From assembly GCF_000525835.1 (NCBI RefSeq), contig NZ_AODD01000002.1, positions 248,001-312,000 of the forward strand: a stretch of DNA of 64,000 bases, read 5' to 3'. Below are positions 37,224-45,530 of the stretch, in pieces; position 1 is the first letter of the stretch, and each line of letters starts with the position of its first letter. The notes beneath the pieces are model-generated. The model worked only from the letters and a program-made list of their open reading frames with translations. It was not told the DNA's origin and searched no databases. Position numbers and translations under genes: made by a program. This DNA is from Listeria grandensis FSL F6-0971. GTDB lineage: Bacteria; Bacillota; Bacilli; Lactobacillales; Listeriaceae.

Positions 37224-37739
37224 ATTAGCAAAGACATGTTGGTAAACGATGGGATTCGTGCACGTGAATTAAGATTGATTGATCAAGACGGCGAACAGCT
37301 TGGTGTTAAAACAAAAGCTGAAGCACTTGAAATTGCGGAGAAAGCCAATTTGGATGTTGTTCTAGTTGCACCGACAGCGAAACCGCCAGTAGCCCGTATT
37401 ATGGACTATGGTAAATTCCGCTTCGAGCAACAGAAGAAAGACAAAGAAGCTCGCAAGAATCAAAAAATCATCGTAATGAAAGAAGTTCGTTTAAGTCCTA
37501 CGATTGACGAACACGATTTTGATACGAAACTACGTAATGCGCGCAAGTTCCTTGAGAAGGGCGATAAAGTGAAATGCTCTATCCGCTTTAAAGGGCGTGC
37601 GATTACCCATAAAGAAATCGGTCAGAAGGTGCTTGACCGTTTTGCAAAAGAGTGCGAAGACCTTTGTACAATTGAGCAAAGACCAAAAATGGACGGACGT
37701 TCAATGTTCTTAGTCCTAGCGCCAATTCAAGAGAAGTAA
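37224..37739 (+). CDS. infC: Translation initiation factor IF-3 (AUU start)
   Basis: This 171-residue IF-3 has the N-terminal domain [24 protein letters not shown] and the C-terminal [25 protein letters not shown]. The start is the rare ATT at 37224, seven bases after GGAGGTG. This is the known family start that lets IF-3 repress its own translation. The frame is open upstream to 37038 but that part lies in the leader RNA, so a longer protein is not supported. It heads the infC-rpmI-rplT operon. Confidence 0.95.
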   Translation: MSKDMLVNDGIRARELRLIDQDGEQLGVKTKAEALEIAEKANLDVVLVAPTAKPPVARIMDYGKFRFEQQKKDKEARKNQKIIVMKEVRLSPTIDEHDFDTKLRNARKFLEKGDKVKCSIRFKGRAITHKEIGQKVLDRFAKECEDLCTIEQRPKMDGRSMFLVLAPIQEK

Positions 37740-37760
37740 AGTTCTGAGGAGGAAAAATTC

Positions 37761-37961
37761 ATGCCAAAAATGAAAACTCACCGTGGCTCTGCTAAGCGTT
37801 TCAAAAGAACAGGTTCTGGTAAATTAAAACGTTCGCACGGTTACACAAGTCATATGTTCGCAAACAAATCTCAAAAACAAAAACGTAAACTACGTAAAAG
37901 TGCGTTAGTTTCAAAAGGTGACTTCAAGCGTATTCGCCAAATGGTCGCTAAAATGAAATAA
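37761..37961 (+). CDS. rpmI: Ribosomal protein bL35
   Basis: This 66-residue very basic protein starts [20 protein letters not shown], as in all bL35. It has AGGAGG before the ATG and lies 21 bases after infC. Confidence 0.98.
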   Translation: MPKMKTHRGSAKRFKRTGSGKLKRSHGYTSHMFANKSQKQKRKLRKSALVSKGDFKRIRQMVAKMK

Positions 37962-38025
37962 GCAAGTTTTAATTCGGAAAAACACAGAATCTATTTTTGT
38001 GAAAACCCATTAGGAGGTAATTTAT

Positions 38026-38385
38026 ATGCCACGCGTAAAAGGCGGAACAGTAACACGCAAACGTCGGAGAAAAGTAATTAAATTAGCGAAGGGCTATTAT
38101 GGCTCGAAGCATACACTATATAAAGTAGCAAACCAAGCGGTAATGAAATCTTACCAATATGCTTACCGTGATCGTCGTCAAAAGAAACGTGATTTCCGTA
38201 AATTATGGATCGCACGTATCAATGCGGCAGCTCGTTTGAATGATCTTTCTTACAGCAAATTCATGCATGGTTTGAAACTTGCTGGTATCGATATGAACCG
38301 TAAAATGCTTGCAGATCTTGCAGTACATGACGAAGCAGCATTTACACAAATCGCTACACAAGCAAAAGAAGCTTTAGCTAAATAA
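38026..38385 (+). CDS. rplT: Ribosomal protein bL20
   Basis: This 119-residue protein starts [28 protein letters not shown]. It binds 23S rRNA and, in relatives, its own operon leader as a feedback repressor. It ends the operon, and a strong terminator follows 12 bases later. Confidence 0.98.
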   Translation: MPRVKGGTVTRKRRRKVIKLAKGYYGSKHTLYKVANQAVMKSYQYAYRDRRQKKRDFRKLWIARINAAARLNDLSYSKFMHGLKLAGIDMNRKMLADLAVHDEAAFTQIATQAKEALAK

Positions 38386-38397
38386 TAAACGTCCAGT

Positions 38398-38442
38398 AAG
38401 CGGCAAATGAGAAGTTCGATTCTTGTTTGGCGCTTATTTTTA
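38398..38442 (+). terminator. Terminator after rplT
   Basis: AAGCGGCAAATGAGAA pairs with TTCTTGTTTGGCGCTT around a short loop, then ATTTTTAT. Confidence 0.85.
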
Positions 38443-38468
38443 TATCGAAACGCAATCTACAAGTGGTT

Positions 38469-38497
38469 TTGTAACCAGAAATGACGTATACTATAGT
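38469..38497 (+). promoter_or_regulatory. Candidate promoter of the M42 peptidase gene
   Basis: TTGTAA and TATAGT are spaced by 17 bases, 35 bases before the start codon. Confidence 0.5.
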
Positions 38498-38531
38498 AGG
38501 AAAATCACTCAATTTCGAGGAGGAACGGAAA

Positions 38532-39611
38532 ATGGATAAACAATTAGAAATGCTAAAAGAGTTGACGGACGCAAAAGGCATCTCTGGAAACGAGCGCGAA
38601 GTACGTAATGTTTTCAAGAATTACATAGAACCACTAGCAGATACGTTTGAAACGGATGGACTTGGTAGTGCCATCGCAACAAAGACGGGAGACGCGAATG
38701 GTCCGAAAATCATGATTGCTGGCCATTTAGATGAAGTTGGATTCATGGTCACACAAATCGATGACAAAGGTTTTATCAAATTCCAAACGATTGGCGGCTG
38801 GGTTAGTTCTGTGATGTTAGCGCAACGTGTGACGATTGTGACGCGTGCTGGGGAAGAGATTACAGGCGTGATTGGTTCGAAGCCACCACATTTGATGAGT
38901 GCAGCGGAGCGCCAAAAGGCTTTTGATATGAAAGATATGTTTATCGATGTTGGTGCGGCGGATAAGGACGAGGTCGTGAGTTGGGGCATTAAGCCTGGCG
39001 ATATGATCGTTCCTGCATTTGAATTTACCGTGATGAAAAACGAGAAGTACCTCCTTGCAAAAGCGTGGGATAACCGTATTGGCCTTGCCATTGCGATTGA
39101 AGTATTGCGTAACTTGAAGGGCGAGAAACATCCGAATATCGTGTACGGCGTTGGTACAGTGCAAGAAGAGGTCGGTTTACGCGGTGCAAAAACATCAGCA
39201 CATCAAATTATGCCAGATATCGCATTCGGTGTCGATGTTGGAATTGCGGGAGATACGCCTGGTGTGACAGCAAAAGAAGCAGTCAGCAAAATGGGAGAAG
39301 GCCCACAAATTATCATTTACGACGCATCGATGATTAGTCATGTACCACTACGTAATTTTGTAACAGATGTCGCGGACGAACTAGAAATTCCGTACCAATT
39401 CGAAGCTATCGCGGCTGGTGGTACAGATTCAGGTGCGATTCATTTGACAGGTAACGGAATCCCCTCCTTATCAATCACGATCGCGACACGTTATATTCAT
39501 TCACATACATCTATGCTTCACCGGGATGACTTTACGAATGCAGTGAAATTGATTACCGAAGTGGTGAAACGTTTAGATGCCGATACGGTAAAAGAAATAC
39601 GCTTAGGATAA
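38532..39611 (+). CDS. M42-family aminopeptidase (YsdC-like)
   Basis: This protein of about 359 residues belongs to the M42 metallo-aminopeptidases, often misnamed endoglucanase. Metal ligands sit in [33 protein letters not shown] (catalytic Glu-Glu) and the C-terminal [13 protein letters not shown]. The ATG at 38532 is preceded by GAGGAGGAACG; the frame continues upstream to 38481 without family likeness. Bacillus ysdC lies at the same place after rplT. Confidence 0.92.
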   Translation: MDKQLEMLKELTDAKGISGNEREVRNVFKNYIEPLADTFETDGLGSAIATKTGDANGPKIMIAGHLDEVGFMVTQIDDKGFIKFQTIGGWVSSVMLAQRVTIVTRAGEEITGVIGSKPPHLMSAAERQKAFDMKDMFIDVGAADKDEVVSWGIKPGDMIVPAFEFTVMKNEKYLLAKAWDNRIGLAIAIEVLRNLKGEKHPNIVYGVGTVQEEVGLRGAKTSAHQIMPDIAFGVDVGIAGDTPGVTAKEAVSKMGEGPQIIIYDASMISHVPLRNFVTDVADELEIPYQFEAIAAGGTDSGAIHLTGNGIPSLSITIATRYIHSHTSMLHRDDFTNAVKLITEVVKRLDADTVKEIRLG

Positions 39612-39646
39612 GAGGAGACAGCTCAACTTAGGGGAGGTTACACCAC

Positions 39647-40630
39647 TTGAAATCAGTATTCATACTCGGTGGCACAGGTTTGATCGGTCATGCTGCTACA
39701 AAAGCATTTTTGGATACGGAGGATTATTACGTCACCACGTTCTCCTTGCCACCAGTACCAGAAGATGGCGTGCTTGATCCGCGTGCCAAACATCATTTTG
39801 GAAATATAAATGATATGTCAGATGCGGAGATTGTGAAGCTGTTGAATGGGCATGATATTTTTATTTTTGCGGGTGGAGTGAACTCGCATTTTATACCAAA
39901 AAAGCCAGCAAAAGAGTTTTTCTTCCAGGCGAATGTAGAGCCAGTAGAACATTTAGCGCAATTAGCAAGACAAGCGCGACTATCTAAATTTATTCTTTGT
40001 ACGTCGTTTTATAACTATTTTCACGCCTTGTGGCCAGAATTACAATTGACGGGGATTCATCCGTATATTTATGCAAGTGTGGAGCAGGAGATGCGTCTGC
40101 TAAACGAGAATGGGAATGGCTTAACGACAGTAGCTCTGCGGTTACCGTATGTGGTCGGTTTGGTGCCGAGCCAAGTGACTGCATGGAAAACGTATGCGAA
40201 GCGTCTGCATCGTGCGGAGTTTCCGCTCTATGTCGATCAGCATAATAAAGCAACAGGCGGTTCGTGCTACATGACGGCAAAGCAGGTAGGTCAAGCCCTT
40301 GTTGGCGCAGCGAACGAAAGCATTGGTTCTAAAAGTTACACATTAGGCTGGAGTAATATATCGAATGAGGTCTTCCTAATCCAAGCGAAGCGCGCCTTAC
40401 GAGTAGATACAAAAATCAAAACAATGACGCTCCGAGAACTCCAAGCGATGGCTAGAAAAGAAGCGCATACGAATGAGTTAGCGGGGCGCGAGGCAGGACT
40501 TGAGCCAGTGGCGTATACAGAACTTTTGACGCGTATGCTTTATGTGAACCCAATGGAAGCGCTAGATGACCTCGATTATCACGCAGATAATGTAGAACGG
40601 ATGATCCATGATGTTTTCACAAGTTTATAA
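39647..40630 (+). CDS. NAD-dependent epimerase/dehydratase-like protein
   Basis: This 327-residue extended SDR protein has the Rossmann loop ILGGTGLIGHAA and a downstream Tyr-containing segment. The canonical YxxxK triad is not clear (GIHPYIYASVEQEM is the nearest, lacking the lysine), so it may bind nucleotide without classic catalysis. The start is TTG at 39647, nine bases after GGGGAGG. It follows the peptidase gene by 35 bases. The function is unknown. Confidence 0.75.
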   Translation: MKSVFILGGTGLIGHAATKAFLDTEDYYVTTFSLPPVPEDGVLDPRAKHHFGNINDMSDAEIVKLLNGHDIFIFAGGVNSHFIPKKPAKEFFFQANVEPVEHLAQLARQARLSKFILCTSFYNYFHALWPELQLTGIHPYIYASVEQEMRLLNENGNGLTTVALRLPYVVGLVPSQVTAWKTYAKRLHRAEFPLYVDQHNKATGGSCYMTAKQVGQALVGAANESIGSKSYTLGWSNISNEVFLIQAKRALRVDTKIKTMTLRELQAMARKEAHTNELAGREAGLEPVAYTELLTRMLYVNPMEALDDLDYHADNVERMIHDVFTSL

Positions 40631-40670
40631 AGAAAAAAGATGGTGCATTTTTTCGCATCATCTTTTTTCT
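40631..40670. terminator. Bidirectional terminator between converging genes
   Basis: AGAAAAAAGATGGTGC pairs with GCATCATCTTTTTTCT; A and T runs on the two sides serve both strands. Confidence 0.9.
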
Positions 40671-40673
40671 GAT

Positions 40674-42020
40674 CTATAAAATTCCGAGTTGTTGCAAAAA
40701 TACGACGAAAATCGCGATGGGACATACGTATTTTAGAAGCAATAACCAAGCCGCGAAAAGTTTGAAGCGGAAGGTGCCGCCGGATGTAATCTCTTCCAGT
40801 AGTAATTGGCGTGGTATCCGAAAACCGACGAAAATCGCGATTAAAAAGGCGCCAATTGGGAGGAGGATGTTGGACGAAAGATAGTCCGCGATACCGAATA
40901 AATTTTTCCCGAAAATCGTTACGTCGGCAAGGACACCAGTACTGAGTGATGTCGGTACAGCGAGCAAGGTTACGATCGCAACAACGATGAGTAACACACG
41001 CTTTCTGGCTTCTGGCCGTTTTTCTAGAAATGCAGTTACCGGAACTTCAAATAAGTTGAAACTAGACGTGAGTGCGGCAAACAAAAATAGGACGAGGAAT
41101 AGTAGTAAAAACACAATTCCAAAGGGCACTTGATTAAAAATTGCAGGTAACACGACGAAAAGTAGTCCAGGTCCAGCTTGTGGCTCAATCCCAAACGAGA
41201 AGGCTGCAGGAAAAATCGCCAATCCAGCAAATAAAGAAATGAGTAAGTTCATCAAAGCAATCGTGAGCGCGCTACTAGGCAAGAAGACGTCTCGCTTCAA
41301 ATAAGAAGCATACGTAATCATACCCCCAACCCCAACTGCAAGCGAGAAGAAACTTTGTCCAAGCGCTTGTAAAATCCCATCCGAAGACAAATCATCGAAT
41401 TTCGGCTCTAAAAAGTAGCGCACGCCGTCCATCGCATTCGGCAATGTTAGGGAGTAGACAATCAAGATTAGCAAGAAAATGAAAAGCGTCGGCATCATCC
41501 ACCGATTTGCGCGCTCAATGCCAGCTGTAATACCGTTGAGCAATACAAAAAGATTGATTGCAATAAAGGCAACCGTCGCCAAAATCACTTGTAGTGGATC
41601 ATTCGAAGTCGTGACAAACAAGGCTGTCAAAGCATCCACCGAAAGGCCATGAAGCGCTCCAGTCGCGGCTTTCCATATGTAAAGTAAGGCCCAGCCACCA
41701 ACGACGCAATAAAAAGCAAGAATCAAAAAGCAGGTAAGGACACCAATACGCCCCGTCCAATCCCATTTTGTGTTTGGTGCAAGTTTTTGATAGGCCGAAA
41801 TGGTTCCGCTCTGCGTCTTACGTCCAATCACAAATTCACCGAGCAAGACCGGTAAGCCAATAAATATTGTAAAGACTGCAAAAATAAGAAAGAAAGCGCC
41901 ACCGCCAGCATTCGCCGTTACATAAGGCATTTTCCATAAAGCGCCTAGCCCAATCGCCGACCCAGCCGCCGCCAAAATAAAGCCAATTTTTGATGTCCAT
42001 TGTTCCCGATTTGTTTGCAT
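40674..42020 (-). CDS. Neurotransmitter:sodium symporter (NSS) family transporter
   Basis: This 448-residue membrane protein starts with the NSS signature IGFILAAAGSAIGLGALWKMPYVTANAGGGAFFLIF, where sodium and substrate bind in helix 1. About 11-12 hydrophobic helices follow. Bacterial members (LeuT, MhsT, TnaT) import amino acids with sodium. The length matches the 11-helix bacterial type. The substrate cannot be told from the sequence. It lies alone on the minus strand. Confidence 0.92.
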   Translation of the reverse strand: MQTNREQWTSKIGFILAAAGSAIGLGALWKMPYVTANAGGGAFFLIFAVFTIFIGLPVLLGEFVIGRKTQSGTISAYQKLAPNTKWDWTGRIGVLTCFLILAFYCVVGGWALLYIWKAATGALHGLSVDALTALFVTTSNDPLQVILATVAFIAINLFVLLNGITAGIERANRWMMPTLFIFLLILIVYSLTLPNAMDGVRYFLEPKFDDLSSDGILQALGQSFFSLAVGVGGMITYASYLKRDVFLPSSALTIALMNLLISLFAGLAIFPAAFSFGIEPQAGPGLLFVVLPAIFNQVPFGIVFLLLFLVLFLFAALTSSFNLFEVPVTAFLEKRPEARKRVLLIVVAIVTLLAVPTSLSTGVLADVTIFGKNLFGIADYLSSNILLPIGAFLIAIFVGFRIPRQLLLEEITSGGTFRFKLFAAWLLLLKYVCPIAIFVVFLQQLGIL

Positions 42021-42165
42021 AATAATCTCATTCTCCCCTTTAAAACGTTGTATCTTTAACGTATTATACCAGTTTTGCGCACTAGATAAAAGAAGGATTT
42101 CATAAAAGGCCTATTTAAATGCAACCATTATGCTATAATAGGTAGGAATGGGAGCGTGATGAATC

Positions 42166-42924
42166 GTGGAAATGATCAAATCAACGAAAAATGACCGCGT
42201 CAAAAATTGGCGTAAATTGCAAACCAAAAAAGGGAGACAACAAGAATTTTCCTATTTAGTAGAGGGTTTTCATCTTGTAGAAGAAGCATTGCGTCAAGAT
42301 GGCCTAGTGACAGAGCTAATCGTAGCGCCAAATGTGAAAATACCAGAAGAGTGGAATACCGCGAATCTCCCCGTTTTCTATGTGAACAAGGAAGTTGCGA
42401 CAAGCATTAGTGAAACGATTACAGATCAAGGTATTTTTGCTGTGGTGAAAATGGAAGATCCAGAAATTATGATGCTTTTTGGTAAGAAGTTTTTATTGCT
42501 TGATGGCGTACAAGATCCGGGGAATGTTGGGACATTGATTCGTACAGCAGATGCCGCAGGATATGACGCGGTTGTTCTTGGGCGTGGTAGTGCGGACCTT
42601 TACAATCCAAAAGTGATCCGATCCACACAAGGAAGCCATTTTCATATTCCGGTGTTGCAGGCGAATTTATTGAACTGGATTGAGCGGTTGGAAGAAGATG
42701 GTGTACCAATTTTCGGCGCGGTTTTAGATGATACAGCAACGAAATTACAAGATACAGAACCAGGAGAAACACTGGCTTTGGTGGTCGGAAATGAAGGGAA
42801 CGGAATTCAAGTGGAGCTACAAACCCGGTTGACGCATAAAGTATACATACCCATATACGGCGCTAGCGAATCGCTGAATGTGGCAGTAGCCGCGGGAATT
42901 TTGATGTATGGGTTGCGGAAGTAA
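42166..42924 (+). CDS. TrmH/SpoU-family RNA 2'-O-methyltransferase
   Basis: This 252-residue protein has an N-terminal L30e-like substrate domain (IKSTKNDRVKNWRKLQ...YLVEGFHLVEEAL) and a C-terminal SPOUT domain. The SPOUT domain has LLLDGVQDPGNVGTLIRTADAAGYDAVVLG, VVGNEGNGI and IPIYGASESLNVAVAAGIL, the three SpoU motifs. It corresponds to Bacillus ysgA, next to pheST. The start is GTG at 42166, with GGGAG 11 bases earlier and TATAAT at 42134-42139. Confidence 0.92.
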   Translation: MEMIKSTKNDRVKNWRKLQTKKGRQQEFSYLVEGFHLVEEALRQDGLVTELIVAPNVKIPEEWNTANLPVFYVNKEVATSISETITDQGIFAVVKMEDPEIMMLFGKKFLLLDGVQDPGNVGTLIRTADAAGYDAVVLGRGSADLYNPKVIRSTQGSHFHIPVLQANLLNWIERLEEDGVPIFGAVLDDTATKLQDTEPGETLALVVGNEGNGIQVELQTRLTHKVYIPIYGASESLNVAVAAGILMYGLRK

Positions 42925-42994
42925 GAATCAAATGAAGGGTGGCTACTAGCCAGCATCCGACAGCCCAATATATAGGGCTAAAATAAGCAAAACT

Positions 42995-43213
42995 GGCTGG
43001 GACATAACCCAGATAAATCGGTGAAAAGCGCTCGCATTCAGGGAGTTTAGCGGATTTTCGGTTCTCATGTACAATCGTACACTCCGCTTCCGGCTTCCAC
43101 CAAACTCCCTGAATACAAACGCTTTCGCTCGATTTGTGTAAAGCAAAATTTTCGTTCTACCCAAAGTAACGGGTTGGACGATTTTGCTTTATCTTGAGTT
43201 TTGTCTCAGACTC
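42995..43213. repeat. Long palindromic element E2 with nested inverted repeats
   Basis: Outer ends GGCTGGGACATAACCCAGAT and the complement of ATCTTGAGTTTTGTCTCAGA are alike. Inside, AAATCG...GCATTCAGGGAGTTT (43015-43048) pairs with AAACTCCCTGAAT...CGATTT. The centre has TCTCATGTACAATCGTACAC, matching the core of E1. A second hairpin (AGCAAAAT...ATTTTGCT, 43142-43188) lies on the right. A T-run follows at 43214, so the element probably also terminates transcription between the converging methylase and DUF genes. No gene is present in 42925-43219. Confidence 0.75.
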
Positions 43214-43219
43214 TTTTTC

Positions 43220-43567
43220 CTATTTTGGCAACTTTACTTCCTCGATCAACACAGGTTTTAATGCAGACTTCACGCCGCCAATAATGCCTTTTGCGACGCC
43301 CCAATCAATATTAAAGAGGCTACCGTTTGATCCACCGGTTGCAATCATTGTGACTTCGGTGACGTGGTTGAAATTGTGTACCACGATAAATAAGGCGGTT
43401 TGATTGCTGGAACGTAAATAGGAACGTTCATATGTTAACATACCTTGCTGGAACTCTCCAAATTGGCGCAATTCTTCAAAGACGATGTCATTTTCAGACT
43501 GGGATAATTTAATTAAATCCATCGTTTCGGCTACGCTACTTTTTACAACATATCTGGACTGTGTCAT
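43220..43567 (-). CDS. Small conserved protein, possibly DUF6054
   Basis: This protein of about 115 residues (MTQSRYVVKSSVAETM...) has an alpha-beta layout with RSSNQTALFIVVHNFNHVTEVTMIATGGSNG and a C-terminal WGVAKGIIGGVKSALKP. The ATGGSNG...DWG pattern fits what I recall of DUF6054, a family of unknown function. The start at 43567 follows GGAGGGATCATC; an upstream in-frame start at 43654 has no ribosome site. It is divergent from the HxlR regulator, a hint of shared control. Confidence 0.75.
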   Translation of the reverse strand: MTQSRYVVKSSVAETMDLIKLSQSENDIVFEELRQFGEFQQGMLTYERSYLRSSNQTALFIVVHNFNHVTEVTMIATGGSNGSLFNIDWGVAKGIIGGVKSALKPVLIEEVKLPK

Positions 43568-43737
43568 AGTGATGATCCCTCCAATTTTGTTTTTAATGAA
43601 CGTATCTGTTTCCTTCATTTTACTCCTAAATGCGTGAATTTTCAATGGCTCCATTCACTTATTAATTGTAAGCCACGGAGGTTAAATTAGTTACTTTCTT
43701 GCTCGGGATATGGTATAATGGTTGCGAGGTGAGAACA

Positions 43738-44064
43738 ATGAAAGAAGAAACGCATACAATGTGTCCGAAGTTCGAAAATGCCTTTTCGCTACTTGGCAAG
43801 CGTTGGACAGGTCTGATTATTAATGTTTTGCTTGATGGACCGAAACGCTTCAAGGAAATTGCTGGTGAGATTACGCAAATGAGTGATCGTGTCCTTGCAG
43901 AGCGCTTAAAAGAGTTAGAAGAATCCGGAATCGTCGTGCGGCATGTGTACCCAGAGACACCTGTTCGTATTGAATATGTATTGACCGAAAAAGGTAAAGG
44001 CTTGGAGAAAGTAATGATTCAAGTCCAGGAATGGGCAGAAGATTGGATTGAATTGAAAAGCTGA
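43738..44064 (+). CDS. HxlR-family winged-helix transcriptional regulator
   Basis: This protein of about 108 residues has the HxlR domain: MCPKFENAFSLLGKRWTGLIINVLLDGPKRFKEIAGEI with the N-terminal cysteine, then MSDRVLAERLKELEESGIVVRHVYPETPVRIEYVLT. HxlR proteins often sense aldehydes, quinones or redox stress through that cysteine. The ATG at 43738 follows GAGGTGAGAACA, with TATAAT at 43714-43719. The last codons and the stop lie in a truncated repeat copy (AAAAGCTGA), so the C-terminus may have been altered by it. Confidence 0.9.
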   Translation: MKEETHTMCPKFENAFSLLGKRWTGLIINVLLDGPKRFKEIAGEITQMSDRVLAERLKELEESGIVVRHVYPETPVRIEYVLTEKGKGLEKVMIQVQEWAEDWIELKS

Positions 44065-44130
44065 ATCGGCTCGTTCAACTCCGAAAAAACTCGGTCCGAA
44101 GGCGCAGAACAATGTTTATGCGCCATATTT
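44056..44130 (+). repeat. Truncated modular repeat, copy E, overlapping the HxlR stop
   Basis: GAAAAGCTGAATCGGCTCG and TCCGAAAAAACTCGG match the start of copies C and D. The sequence then jumps to TCCGAAGGCGCAGAACA, which is the later GGATCC-GAAGGCGC part, so about 75 bases are missing. It supplies the HxlR stop codon and lies just before the pheST promoter. Confidence 0.7.
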
Positions 44131-44140
44131 CCTTTTTACC

Positions 44141-44169
44141 TTGAAAATCCTATCAAAACATACTATAAT
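44141..44169 (+). promoter_or_regulatory. Promoter of pheST
   Basis: TTGAAA (44141-44146) and a perfect TATAAT (44164-44169) are spaced by 17 bases. Confidence 0.8.
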
Positions 44170-44175
44170 GAAACG

Positions 44176-44455
44176 TATCAACTAAATATGTTTTAAAGAC
44201 GTTGAAGGAGACAAGTAGCTTTACGGAGTCATTTTTAGGGAGAGGTTATCTAGACTGCGAATAACCTCGCAATGATACGTACGAGTGAACATTTCAGCTC
44301 TGGAGTCGCTGTCGGGATTTATTTTGGTAATGAAAGACAGATCGGTGTGAAGCCGTTATTCGAATGAAGTGGATAGCCTAGTGCTGTCTATTAGGGTGGT
44401 ACCGCGTGATTATAAACCTCGTCCCTTTTGTGGATAAGGTTTTTTATTTTGGCTA
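44176..44455 (+). promoter_or_regulatory. T-box riboswitch (phenylalanine) upstream of pheS
   Basis: The leader contains the T-box antiterminator sequence AGGGTGGTACCGCG (44393-44406). A terminator hairpin follows (AAACCTCGTCC / GGATAAGGTTT, 44414-44442) with a T-run. A Stem I region holds GAACATTTCAGC, where TTC (44293-44295) is the likely specifier codon for tRNA-Phe. Uncharged tRNA-Phe should favour readthrough into pheST. The TTC assignment agrees with the downstream genes. Confidence 0.92.
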
Positions 44456-44475
44456 AAAATAAGGAGTGAAGTAGC

Positions 44476-45516
44476 GTGTTAGATCAGTTGGAGCAATTGA
44501 AACAAGAGGCTTTGAAGGAAATCGGGGCCGTAGAAAACTTAGAAACGTTGAACGATTTACGGGTGAAGTATTTAGGGAAAAAGGGCCCAATGACGGAAAT
44601 CATGAAGCAAATGGGGAAATTATCTGCAGAAGAACGTCCGAAAGTCGGCGCCATTGCGAATGAGGTTCGGGAACAATTGACAAACGCCATTCAAGAACAG
44701 CAAGATGAACTTGGTGCAGCACAAATCAAAGCACAACTTGCGAATGAGACAATTGATGTGACGCTTCCTGGCACAGCTGTAGAGGCGGGAACGGGACACT
44801 TATTGACGCAAGTTATCGAAGAAATTGAAGATCTATTTATTGGAATGGGTTACACGATTGCGGAAGGCCCGGAAGTCGAGAAGGATTATTACAACTTTGA
44901 AGCTCTAAACTTGCCAAAAGACCATCCAGCACGCGATATGCAGGATAGTTTTTACATTACGGAGAATACGTTGTTGCGTACGCAAACGTCACCAGTTCAG
45001 GCGCGCGTCATGGAAAAACATGATTTTGCGAATGGACCGATTAAAATTATTTGTCCAGGTAAAGTTTACCGTCGTGATAATGATGACGCGACGCATTCTC
45101 ATCAGTTCACGCAAATCGAAGGGCTTGTTGTCGATGAAAATATTACGTTGGCCGATTTAAAAGGCACCCTGACCGTGCTCGCGAAAAAAATGTTTGGCGA
45201 AGACCGCGATGTTCGTTTGCGTCCAAGTTTTTTCCCATTCACAGAGCCGTCCGTTGAGATGGATATTTCGTGCTTCAAATGTGGCGGGGAAGGTTGCCGT
45301 GTTTGTAAAGGAACTGGCTGGATCGAGATTCTTGGTTCCGGCATGGTGCACCCAAATGTACTGGAAATGTCAGGCATCGATTCGAAAAAATATAGCGGTT
45401 TTGCATTCGGAATGGGACCAGAGCGTGTCGCGATGTTGAAATATGCAGTGGATGATATTCGTCACTTATACACGAACGATCTGCGGTTTACAAATCAATT
45501 TTCGGTGAAAGAATAA
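44476..45516 (+). CDS. pheS: Phenylalanyl-tRNA synthetase alpha subunit
   Basis: This 346-residue catalytic chain of the (alpha-beta)2 enzyme has an N-terminal coiled coil. The class II motifs follow: motif 1 region [14 protein letters not shown], motif 2 [24 protein letters not shown], and motif 3 [17 protein letters not shown] zinc-like cysteine set [17 protein letters not shown] is visible. The start is GTG at 44476, nine bases after AAGGAG. The gene is under T-box control. Confidence 0.97.
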   Translation: MLDQLEQLKQEALKEIGAVENLETLNDLRVKYLGKKGPMTEIMKQMGKLSAEERPKVGAIANEVREQLTNAIQEQQDELGAAQIKAQLANETIDVTLPGTAVEAGTGHLLTQVIEEIEDLFIGMGYTIAEGPEVEKDYYNFEALNLPKDHPARDMQDSFYITENTLLRTQTSPVQARVMEKHDFANGPIKIICPGKVYRRDNDDATHSHQFTQIEGLVVDENITLADLKGTLTVLAKKMFGEDRDVRLRPSFFPFTEPSVEMDISCFKCGGEGCRVCKGTGWIEILGSGMVHPNVLEMSGIDSKKYSGFAFGMGPERVAMLKYAVDDIRHLYTNDLRFTNQFSVKE

Positions 45517-45530
45517 GGGGGCGAAAAATC

